A DNA stretch of 36,552 nt, taken from NCBI GenBank assembly GCA_027365385.1, contig DAHXNN010000146.1, positions 1 through 36,552 on the forward strand, in the 5' to 3' direction. Both the position numbers and the translations under genes were made by a program. Below the pieces are notes generated by a model that was given only the letters and a program-made list of their open reading frames with translations, made no database searches and had not been told where the DNA came from. Below are positions 1-8,016 of this stretch, piece after piece (positions within the stretch are counted from its first letter, which is position 1; each line of letters opens with the position of its first letter). The DNA is from Acidimicrobiaceae bacterium (GTDB lineage: Bacteria > Actinomycetota > Acidimicrobiia > Acidimicrobiales > Bog-793).

Positions 1-552
1 GTCCACAAGAGCGACGTCGGTGGCGTCGTCCTCGACCTCGACGGACCCGATGACCTGGCCCGCGCGTACGAGGCGATGCGCGCAGGTCTCGGCGAGGACG
101 CGGACGAGGTGCTCGTCCAGACGATGCTGCCGCCGGGGACCGAGGTCATCGTCGGGATGAGCTCCGACCCGCTGTTCGGCCCGCTCGTCGTCGTCGGCCT
201 CGGCGGCGTCGCGACGGACCTGCTCGCGGACCACGCGTTCGGCGTCCCGCCGATCACGCACCAACAGGCGCTCGAGATGCTGCGCTCGCTACGCGGCGCG
301 CCCCTGCTCACCGGCTACCGCGGCTCCCGGCCCGTCGATCTCGATGCCTTGGCGGACGTCGTCTGCCGGATCTCCGCCTTGTCGGAGCTGTGCCCCGAGA
401 TCGTCGAGCTCGACTGCAACCCGGTCGTCGCCTCGCCCTCCGGCGCGGTCGTCGTCGACGCGAAGGTCAGGTGCGAACCGCGAGTGGACGCGCCCGACCA
501 GCTGACCCGGATGCTCCGCCGGCCACCAGGGAGCGGCCGCCCTCAAGTGTGA
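1..552 (+). CDS. ADP-forming acetate/acyl-CoA synthetase, C-terminal (ATP-grasp) part, truncated at window start
   Basis: Frame open from base 1 (VHKSDVGGVVLDLDGPDDL...) through ...GVPPITHQQALEMLRSLRGAPLLTGYRG...ELDCNPVV...VVDAKVR, typical of the ATP-grasp domain of ADP-forming acyl-CoA synthetases. Confidence 0.85.
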   Translation, partial: VHKSDVGGVVLDLDGPDDLARAYEAMRAGLGEDADEVLVQTMLPPGTEVIVGMSSDPLFGPLVVVGLGGVATDLLADHAFGVPPITHQQALEMLRSLRGAPLLTGYRGSRPVDLDALADVVCRISALSELCPEIVELDCNPVVASPSGAVVVDAKVRCEPRVDAPDQLTRMLRRPPGSGRPQV

Positions 553-2488
553 CGGGCCGGGTGTCCGCTGAGCCGACGACCAACGGGGCCTCCACCGCCC
601 GGGCGAGCAGGCGTGCGTAATAGGCGGCACCGGTCGGGTCGAGGTGCACGCCGTCGGGATAGAAGAAGCCCGGATGGCCGGCGCTCGCGGCGAACCAGTT
701 CACCATGGTCGCGTGCGGGTAGCTGCGGGCGACTGCGGCGATCGTCGCGTTGACCGAGTCCTGCCACGGCCGGGGGACACGCGTGTTGACGAGGACGACG
801 CGCTGGACGTCGCCGAGCGAGTGGAGCAACGCGACGAGCGAGCCTGGCGGGTACGTCGCGTTCGTCCCGAGCTCCACGATCACGCGACTCCCGATCACCC
901 CCTCCGCGCGCAGCTTCGGGACCGCAGCCTGCACCTGCCAGATCTGCTGGCCGATCCTCGCATAGATCTCTATCCCGGGCAGGAGCCGCTCGAGGTAGGG
1001 CGCAGCGTCGATCATGACCGAGTCGCCGATCGCCGTCACCCCCTCGCCAGCGGGAGGAGGGAGCGTCGTCGTGGTCGTCGAGGTGGTCGTCGGGGCCACG
1101 GGGAAGGGCGACGGCGGGAGGAGGCCGAGACGTCCCGGCGCCTGCAGCGCCTTCGGGTGCCGGGGCTCCCGGCGGCGCGCGTGCGGACGGGGGTGGGGCG
1201 AGATGCTCGTCACCTCGTTCGACGGCACGAGGGCTGGGACGGCGACCAGCCCCGCCAGCCCGATCGTGCAGACGGCGACGTTGCCGAGCGCCGCCGTCGC
1301 GACGAGCCAGCAGACCGGTCGCAGCCGGGGAGCGGACCACGAACGAACGCTCCGTCTCGCGCGCAGCCGGTCCGCAGCTCGCGAGAGCGCACCGTGACGC
1401 ACGGGCTCTTCCACGTAGCGCCACGAGAGTCCGGCGAGGAGCAGGCTGGCACCGACCTGCGCTGCGGAACGCAGCACGTCCTCGGATGCATCCACCGGCG
1501 TCGTCAGCACGATGATGGGGTAGTGCCAGAGATAGATCGCGTACGAGCGCTTCCCCACCCAGCGCAAGGGACGCCAGCCGAGCGCGCGTCCAAGACGCGC
1601 GGCAGGATGGATCGTCACGGCGACGACGAGCGCCGTGAGGACAGAGAGGAGCACCATCCCGCCGTCGTACAGGAAGCCCTCGTACTGGTTCGTAAGCCAG
1701 AACATTGAGACGATGCCGAGCAGGGCGGCGGCGCCGATCCCGTCGAGCACTAGGCGGGCGCCGGGCTCCACGTGGCCGACGGTCCGCTCGCGGGGCCAGA
1801 CGATCGCGAGCGCGGCACCGACGAGCAGGGCGAACGCGCGGGTGTCCGTGCCGTCGTAGACGCGCGTCGGGTCCCCACCAGGGACGAAGAGGACGCCCAT
1901 CTCGACCGCAGAGGCCGCTGCCAGTGCGAGCACGAGAAGAAGGCGCGCCCGGCGCCTGTGGACGAAGCGCAGGCCGGCGACGACGAGGATCGGCCAGACC
2001 AGGTAGAACTGCTCCTCGACCGCGAGCGACCAGAGGTGGCCGATCGGCGACGGTGGCCCGAAGCGTGCGAAGTACGAGACGTGGTGGAAGATGAACCACC
2101 AGTTGCTGACGTAGAGCAATGCTGCTGGGAGGTCGCTGCGCAGCGCCGGCAGCTGACCCGGGTCGAGCAGCGTCACCCAGCCGAGGACGACGAACAGCAT
2201 CACGAAGAGCGCGGGGAGCAAGCGGCGGGCACGGCGGGCCCAGAACCGGCGGAAGCTGATCCTGCCGTGCCGTCGGTGCTCCGCGAGGAGGAGGTCTGTG
2301 ATGAGGTAGCCGGACAGCACGAAGAAGACGCCGACACCGAGCAGACCACCAGGCACCCACGACGAGCTCAAGTGGTAGCCGATCACGGCGAGCACAGCGA
2401 CGGCTCGAAGCCCGTCTAATCCCGGAAGATAGCGGCTCCCTCCCTCGACCGGCTCAGGCACGCGCCCTCCTCGGCGACAGCTCGGCAT
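467..2488 (-). CDS. Acyltransferase-3 (OafA/YrhL-like) membrane protein with C-terminal SGNH-hydrolase-like domain
   Basis: YLPGLDGLRAVAVLAVIGYH, FFVLSGYLIT and HLWSLAVEEQFYLVWP motifs; Thr-rich linker; C-terminal GDSVM...ELGTNA...YPDGVHLD SGNH-like motifs. Exact start uncertain. Confidence 0.9.
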   Translation of the reverse strand: MPSCRRGGRVPEPVEGGSRYLPGLDGLRAVAVLAVIGYHLSSSWVPGGLLGVGVFFVLSGYLITDLLLAEHRRHGRISFRRFWARRARRLLPALFVMLFVVLGWVTLLDPGQLPALRSDLPAALLYVSNWWFIFHHVSYFARFGPPSPIGHLWSLAVEEQFYLVWPILVVAGLRFVHRRRARLLLVLALAAASAVEMGVLFVPGGDPTRVYDGTDTRAFALLVGAALAIVWPRERTVGHVEPGARLVLDGIGAAALLGIVSMFWLTNQYEGFLYDGGMVLLSVLTALVVAVTIHPAARLGRALGWRPLRWVGKRSYAIYLWHYPIIVLTTPVDASEDVLRSAAQVGASLLLAGLSWRYVEEPVRHGALSRAADRLRARRSVRSWSAPRLRPVCWLVATAALGNVAVCTIGLAGLVAVPALVPSNEVTSISPHPRPHARRREPRHPKALQAPGRLGLLPPSPFPVAPTTTSTTTTTLPPPAGEGVTAIGDSVMIDAAPYLERLLPGIEIYARIGQQIWQVQAAVPKLRAEGVIGSRVIVELGTNATYPPGSLVALLHSLGDVQRVVLVNTRVPRPWQDSVNATIAAVARSYPHATMVNWFAASAGHPGFFYPDGVHLDPTGAAYYARLLARAVEAPLVVGSADTRPVTLEGGRSLVAGGASGSAGRARPLAVRT

Positions 2489-2667
2489 CCGACAGATTGT
2501 GCAGACTACTCATGCCACGACCGGCACGGGACGCGCCGCGGACCCCACCGCCGCGGGTCCGCCGGGCAGGAACCCTTGCGCCACACGCCTTTTCCCATGT
2601 GACCTCTTTCCCGGCACGGTCGCGGGCCCGACCGGTCGCTAGGGTCGCTCCTGTGTGCACGACGAGG

Positions 2668-3279
2668 ATGGAGGGCAGCGTCCGCGGCGCCGTCGCCACA
2701 GGGCCGGCGGGCCACCCGGGTGCAGAGGGAGAGACGGGTGCCGTTCCAAAGGGGCGGGGAGCGCGCCGGCGGCGGGCACGTGCGACGACGTGGACGCTCG
2801 CGGCTGTCGCGGTCGCCTGCGCCAGCTGTGGCGGCGGTAGCCATGCGCTCGCCTCGTCCGCGATCCTGAGGACTGACGGCGCGGACCGGACCGTCGCCCT
2901 ACGCCTCGACGCGAGCGCGACGGGTGCCCTCGCCGGGTTCAACTTCGACGGCTTCGGCGAAGGTCGGATGCGCGTCCACGTGCCTGTCGGCTGGCGCGTC
3001 GAGGTGACCTGCACGAACGAGTCCACGATGCTCACGCATTCGTGCGCCGTCGTCGAGGACCGCCGGCTCTCCCCCTACGGCGCAAGCCTCGCGTTCCAGG
3101 GCGCCTCGACGCCGGACCCGACAGCAGGGCTCGGCTTCGGCAAGACGGCGAGGTTTGCCTTCGTCGCCTCGAGGGTGGGAACCTACCGGATCACGTGCCT
3201 CGTCGTCGGCCACGAGATCGACGGGATGTGGGACTGGCTCACGGTCACGGCCGGCGGCCGTCCGTACGTGACGACCTGA
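2668..3279 (+). CDS. Sulfocyanin-like cupredoxin-domain protein with N-terminal signal/lipobox-like segment
   Basis: MRVHVPVGWRVEVTCTNESTMLTHSCAVVED...FQGASTPDPTAGLGFGKTARFAFVASRVGTYRITCLVVGHEIDGMWDWLTV. Open frame extends to 2497; ATG at 2668 chosen. Confidence 0.75.
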   Translation: MEGSVRGAVATGPAGHPGAEGETGAVPKGRGARRRRARATTWTLAAVAVACASCGGGSHALASSAILRTDGADRTVALRLDASATGALAGFNFDGFGEGRMRVHVPVGWRVEVTCTNESTMLTHSCAVVEDRRLSPYGASLAFQGASTPDPTAGLGFGKTARFAFVASRVGTYRITCLVVGHEIDGMWDWLTVTAGGRPYVTT

Positions 3280-3364
3280 CCGCTCGAGCGTCGATGTTGC
3301 CGAGCCTCATGATCCTCGGGTCGACGTAGACGGCGCACACCTCGCGGTCGGGTCGTGTGAAGCG

Positions 3365-4753
3365 TCAGTGGTGGAAGCCATTCCGGTCCGGGTGCTGCGG
3401 GAGACGCGACGGCAGCCGCCCGAGCTGCACGAGCTCGGCGACGAGATCGGCGAGGAACATGTCGGCGAGATCTCTCCCGAAGCCGTTGCGGACCACGACG
3501 CGAAGGACCGCCGTCGACTGGAGCCGAGCGGGAAAGGTGTACGCGGGCACCTGCCAGCCCCGCTTGCGCAACCCGTCGGAGACGTCGAAGACGGTGAAGT
3601 TGTCCACACCGCGGTCGAGCTCGGCGACGACGACCGGTAGCTCGCTGCCGTCGGCGAGAATCCGGAGCGGGCCAGTGGCGCCGATGGACGAAGACAGGTG
3701 CAAGGCTGTGTCCCGGCACGCCTGCTGCACGCGCCGGTAGCCCTCCCGCCCGAGGCGCAGCAGCTCGTAGTACTGGGCGACGACCTGTGCACCGGGACGC
3801 GAGAAGTTGAGCGCGAACGTCGGCATCGAGCCACCGAGATAGTTGACGTGGAAGACGAGCTCCTCGGGCAGCGCCTGCTCGTCGCGCCAGACGATCCAGC
3901 CGACGCCGGGATAGACGAGGCCGTACTTGTGCCCGGAGGTGTTGATCGACACGACGCGGTCGACCCGGAAGTCCCAGAGAAGATCCGGGTCGAGAAAAGG
4001 CGCGACGAATCCGCCGGACGCGGCGTCGACGTGGATCGAGACGTCCGGGCCACCTCTCGCGGCGAGCAGGTCGAGCTCGGATGCGATCTCCGCGACCGGC
4101 TCGTAGGCGCCGTCCTGGGTCGAACCGAGGATCGCGACGACTCCGATCGTGTCCTCGTCGCACAGCGACGTCGCCTCGGCGCCGGTGAGGTGGCGGCGCC
4201 CCTCCACCATTGGGACGTAGCGCGGCTCGACGTCGAAGTAGCGACAGAACTTCTCCCAGCAGACCTGGACGTTGATTCCCATGACGAGATTGGGCCGAGC
4301 GGTGCTCGCCCCCAAGCTGCGCCGACGCTCGCGCCAAGACCTCACGAGAGCGAGCCCTGCGAGCATGCACGCCTCGCTCGACCCCGTCGTCGAGCAGCCC
4401 GTCGCGTCCCGGCCGGGCGCGTGCCACAGGTCGGCGAGGATGTGGACGCAACGCCGCTCGATCTCGGCCGTCTGCGGGTACTCGTCCTTGTCGACGATGT
4501 TCTTCTCGGCGCACTCGGCCATGAGGCGCGCCGCCTGCGGCTCCATCCACGTCGTGACGAACGTCGCGAGGTTCAACCGAGCCGCGCCGTCGAGGAGCAG
4601 CTCGTCGTGGACGAGCTGGTACGCGGCGTCCGGGTCCAACGGCCCGTCGGCGAGACGGTATCGCGGGACGTGCCGCGTCTCGGCATCGCGCGCGAACAGC
4701 GGACCCAGCGTCACCTCGTCGGTGGGAGCGCCGTCCCAGCGGTGAAGCGCCAC
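3365..4753 (-). CDS. gadB: Glutamate decarboxylase (PLP-dependent)
   Basis: CSTTGSSEACMLAGLA, HVDAASGGFVAPFLDPD and SINTSGHKYGLVYPGVGWIVWR (PLP lysine motif). GTG start at 4753 within the longer open frame. Confidence 0.93.
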   Translation of the reverse strand: MALHRWDGAPTDEVTLGPLFARDAETRHVPRYRLADGPLDPDAAYQLVHDELLLDGAARLNLATFVTTWMEPQAARLMAECAEKNIVDKDEYPQTAEIERRCVHILADLWHAPGRDATGCSTTGSSEACMLAGLALVRSWRERRRSLGASTARPNLVMGINVQVCWEKFCRYFDVEPRYVPMVEGRRHLTGAEATSLCDEDTIGVVAILGSTQDGAYEPVAEIASELDLLAARGGPDVSIHVDAASGGFVAPFLDPDLLWDFRVDRVVSINTSGHKYGLVYPGVGWIVWRDEQALPEELVFHVNYLGGSMPTFALNFSRPGAQVVAQYYELLRLGREGYRRVQQACRDTALHLSSSIGATGPLRILADGSELPVVVAELDRGVDNFTVFDVSDGLRKRGWQVPAYTFPARLQSTAVLRVVVRNGFGRDLADMFLADLVAELVQLGRLPSRLPQHPDRNGFHH

Positions 4754-4892
4754 AGAGACTCCTTCGTCCGGGCCGGCCGCTCGTGTCGCCGGGCTCGACG
4801 CGGACCCTAGCGCCGCTGCCCGCCACGCGGGGAGCGCGTCTCGTGGCGGGGAGCTGGCGGCACGTCGGCCACTCGTCGGCAAGACTGAGGAG

Positions 4893-5237
4893 ATGACTTC
4901 CACACGCACGTTCGAGCTACGCACGTACCGGTCGTCGCCGGGCCGCCTCGCGGCGCTGTCGGCTCGCTTCCGGGACCACACGATGGCGCTGTTCGCCGCC
5001 CATGAGATCACTGTCGAGGGCTTCTGGCAGGCCCAGGACCTCGACGACCCGTCGACCGGCACGCTCGTCTACGTCTGCTCGTTCCCGAGCCGCGAGGCGG
5101 CCACCGCCTCCTGGGAGTCGTTCCGCGACGACCCCGAGTGGCAGCTGGTCAAGGGCGAGAGCGAGGTGCACGGCTCACTCACCTCGAGCGTCGAGTCGCT
5201 CTTCATGGCGCCGACCGACTACTCGCCGATGCGCTGA
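4893..5237 (+). CDS. NIPSNAP family protein
   Basis: FELRTYRSSPGRLAALSARFRDHTMALFAAHEITVEGFW...VYVCSFPSREAATASWESFRDDPEW; standard NIPSNAP layout. Confidence 0.85.
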   Translation: MTSTRTFELRTYRSSPGRLAALSARFRDHTMALFAAHEITVEGFWQAQDLDDPSTGTLVYVCSFPSREAATASWESFRDDPEWQLVKGESEVHGSLTSSVESLFMAPTDYSPMR

Positions 5238-5610
5238 CCGCCAGTCGCCCGAGCAGTCGGCCCACGGCCGCGTAGCTTGGTGTTGACGAACGAGTGGACG
5301 GCGACGCCGCCGTACCTCCGGCGAGCTCACGCGCGCCGAGCTGTGACAGCCACCTGACCGGGCTGAACACCAGGTGGGCAAGCGGCACGTAGACGAGACG
5401 AAGCCAAAGTGCCACGAAGAGTGCAAATCTGACCGGTCACGTACGCTCTGTACCACCACCGAAAGCACGTTCTTCGCGCCGACCATACCGCCGTAGAGCA
5501 AGGCGGGCCCGGGTTGTCAGGAACAGCACGAGCGAAGCGCTGACGAGCACCCCACGCGGTAGCTCCAGCGCCCATCTGGACTACCGGAGAGAGCGCCGCC
5601 GCTAGCAGAG

Positions 5611-5958
5611 CTAGCCTGATCTCCTGGCTAACGCCCTGTAGGGAGCGAGGTAGCTCTCCCGGATCTCGTCCGCGATCCGACCACTACGCGAGATCGCGAT
5701 GCCTTTGCCCTGAGCCCAGCTGCGGATCCTCGACGGCTGCGCCAAGTAGGACTCCAGCACCTCGGTCGAGAGCGGACCGCGCTGTCCCGTGGATATGCCA
5801 TTGCGACGGGCCCACTCTCGCACCACTTGCGGTCGGGCATCGTAGAGATCCCGCAATGCCTCAGGTATCCGTCCGCGATCGGACACGTCGAGACCGCGCT
5901 CACGCGCCCAGCTACGAATGGCAGCAGTATCAGTTAGCGATGATTCTTTGACGTCCAC
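5611..5958 (-). CDS. Small protein of three tandem Lsr2 C-terminal-like DNA-binding repeats
   Basis: Three aligned units: AIRSWARERGLDVSDRGRIPEALRDLYDA / VVREWARRNGISTGQRGPLSTEVLESYLA / RIRSWAQGKGIAISRSGRIADEIRESYLA. No N-terminal Lsr2 dimerisation domain seen. Confidence 0.8.
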   Translation of the reverse strand: MDVKESSLTDTAAIRSWARERGLDVSDRGRIPEALRDLYDARPQVVREWARRNGISTGQRGPLSTEVLESYLAQPSRIRSWAQGKGIAISRSGRIADEIRESYLAPYRALARRSG

Positions 5959-6001
5959 GACCCTATGCTAATGCGAAACTAGGTGTGCCCGTGCACAACG
6001 T

Positions 6002-6073
6002 GGTTCCGGAGGGGTTTCGGAGGGGTTTCGGCATTGCATGGCTGGTTTCGGTGCTGCGCTCCGGTTGGTTTCC
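6002..6073. repeat. Array of five same-orientation GGTTYC[GC] motifs, three at exact 11-bp spacing
   Basis: GGTTCCG 6002, GGTTTCG 6013, GGTTTCG 6024, GGTTTCG 6044, GGTTTCC 6067 (read directly). Confidence 0.7.
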
Positions 6074-6217
6074 ATTCCGCAACCCGACGCTCGGCGCGGC
6101 GCCGCCGAGCCACCAGATGGCATGCTCCCAGAATGGTCTCGCGCGAGATGGCATCCCTGTGCGCGAAACGGCGAGTGGAATGACGGGTACCGCGCGAACC
6201 TCGGTACCGCGCGGACT

Positions 6218-6895
6218 TCAGTACGTCGCCCTGCCACCGCTGATGTCGTAGACCGCTCCTGTCGAGAAGCTGCACCTGTCGGACGCGAGCCACGCTACGA
6301 GCTCGGCCACCTCCTCCGCACGGCCCACGCGTCGCATCGGGATGAGGCTGGTGATGTGGTCGAGGACCTCCGGCGAGGTGTCTGCGTTCATAGGCGTCGC
6401 GATCACTGCCGGCGCGACGGCGTTGGCGAGGACGCCGCTCGTCGCAAGCTCCTTCGCGAGCGACTTCGTCAACGCGATCACCGCGGCCTTCGATGCCGAG
6501 TACGCGGACAGTCGAGGGTTTCCTTCCTTGCCGGCGATGCTCGCGATGTTGACGATCCTGCCCCAGCCGCTCTCCCGCATAGCCGGCACGACAGCCCGGC
6601 ACGTGTGGAACGTGCCTGACACGTTCACCGCGAACGTCCGCGCCCAGTCTGCGTCGTCCACCTCCCACAGCACCACGTTGGGGCCGACGACACCGGCGCT
6701 GTTCACCAAGATGTCGACGGGCCCGAGCGAGCTCGCCGCGGACGCGACAGCTCCTGCGTCGCAGACGTCGACGACCATGTCGGCACCTGGCACGACGTCC
6801 CACGTGACGACGTCGACGCCGTCGTCCGCGAGCCGCTGCGCAGCCGCCCGTCCGATCCCGCTTGCTCCCCCTGTGACCAGCGCTCTCCGGGTCAT
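6218..6895 (-). CDS. SDR family oxidoreductase
   Basis: MTRRALVTGGASGIGRAAAQRL (Rossmann), NSAG, NIASIAG...SAYSASKAAVIALTKSLA. Confidence 0.9.
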   Translation of the reverse strand: MTRRALVTGGASGIGRAAAQRLADDGVDVVTWDVVPGADMVVDVCDAGAVASAASSLGPVDILVNSAGVVGPNVVLWEVDDADWARTFAVNVSGTFHTCRAVVPAMRESGWGRIVNIASIAGKEGNPRLSAYSASKAAVIALTKSLAKELATSGVLANAVAPAVIATPMNADTSPEVLDHITSLIPMRRVGRAEEVAELVAWLASDRCSFSTGAVYDISGGRATY

Positions 6896-7005
6896 GGCAA
6901 CCTCCCGGGACAGCCTGCCATCTGCGGCGCCGCAGCGCCGGCGCCGACGGGACCCCGCAGAGCGTCTAGCCTGCGCGCCGTGCTGCAACGACGAGTCGGC
7001 ACCAC

Positions 7006-8016
7006 GTGAGAGCGCTCGTCCTCACGAGCCCGGGCCGCTGTGAGGTGCGGGAGATCGACGACCCGGTACCCGGTCCGTCGGACGTGGTCGTCGACGTGGA
7101 GCGTGTCGGGGTGTGCGGGACCGACGTCGAGCTGTTCACCGGCTCGATGCCCTACCTGGCGGACGGCCACGCAAGCTACCCGATCCGCCCCGGTCACGAG
7201 TGGTGCGGGACGGTGTCCGCCGTCGGCGGAGACGTCGATCGCCGCTGGGCGGGCACGCGCGTCACAGGGGACACGATGCTCGGGTGCGGCCGCTGCCGAC
7301 GCTGCCGCACCGGCCGCCACCACGTCTGCGAGGACCGCTACGAGGTGGGGATCCGAGGTGGATTCGCCGGTGCGCTCGCCGGGAAGATCGTCGTCCCGGT
7401 CGGCTCGCTCCTCGAGTTGCCCGAGGACGTCGACGATGTCGCCGGCGCGCTCGTCGAGCCCGCGGGGAGCGCGCTCCGCGCGGTGGAGGCGGCCGACGTC
7501 GGTCCGGGGGCTCGCGTCCTCGTGCTCGGGGCGGGCACGATCGGCCTGCTCGCGGAGTTGTTCGCCCTCGCATTCGGAGCGGAGGTCCACGTCGTCGACC
7601 GTTCGCCGGTTGCGCTCGACCTCGCCAACGCCCTCGGGGCGACCGGAGCCTGGACTGCGGACGACGTCCCCGCGCTCGCCTACGACGCGGTCGTCGACGC
7701 GTCGACGTCGCCGCAGTTCCCCCAGCTCGCGCTCGACATCGTCGAGCCAGGGACGCGCGTCGTGCTCGTCGGCCTCGCGGGCAGCCCGAGCATGGTCGAC
7801 GCTCGCGATCTCGTGCTGCGCGACGTCACCGTCGTCGGCATCCTCGGCGCGTCGTCCGGCCTTGCTCGGGCGATCGAGCTGTTCGCGTCGGGCACCGTCG
7901 ACCCCCGGCCTCTCGTCGCCGCGACCGTCGGGCTCGACGACGTCGCGCAGGTGCTCGCCGGCTGGAGGCCCGACAGCTGTGGTCCGGGACCGAAGATCCA
8001 CGTCGACCCTCGGTGA
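7006..8016 (+). CDS. Zinc-dependent medium-chain alcohol dehydrogenase
   Basis: VGVCGTDVELF, RPGHEWCGTVSAVG, GCGRCRRCRTGRHHVC structural-zinc cysteines, GAGTIGLLAELFAL. Confidence 0.92.
   Translation: MRALVLTSPGRCEVREIDDPVPGPSDVVVDVERVGVCGTDVELFTGSMPYLADGHASYPIRPGHEWCGTVSAVGGDVDRRWAGTRVTGDTMLGCGRCRRCRTGRHHVCEDRYEVGIRGGFAGALAGKIVVPVGSLLELPEDVDDVAGALVEPAGSALRAVEAADVGPGARVLVLGAGTIGLLAELFALAFGAEVHVVDRSPVALDLANALGATGAWTADDVPALAYDAVVDASTSPQFPQLALDIVEPGTRVVLVGLAGSPSMVDARDLVLRDVTVVGILGASSGLARAIELFASGTVDPRPLVAATVGLDDVAQVLAGWRPDSCGPGPKIHVDPR

Noticed and set aside
5240-5600. Possible membrane protein (ORFs 5203-5415 and 5175-5501, minus)
   Set aside because: Short hydrophobic stretch (LWLRLVYVPLAHLVFSPVRWL) but no coherent full-length frame; could be a remnant, not supportable.
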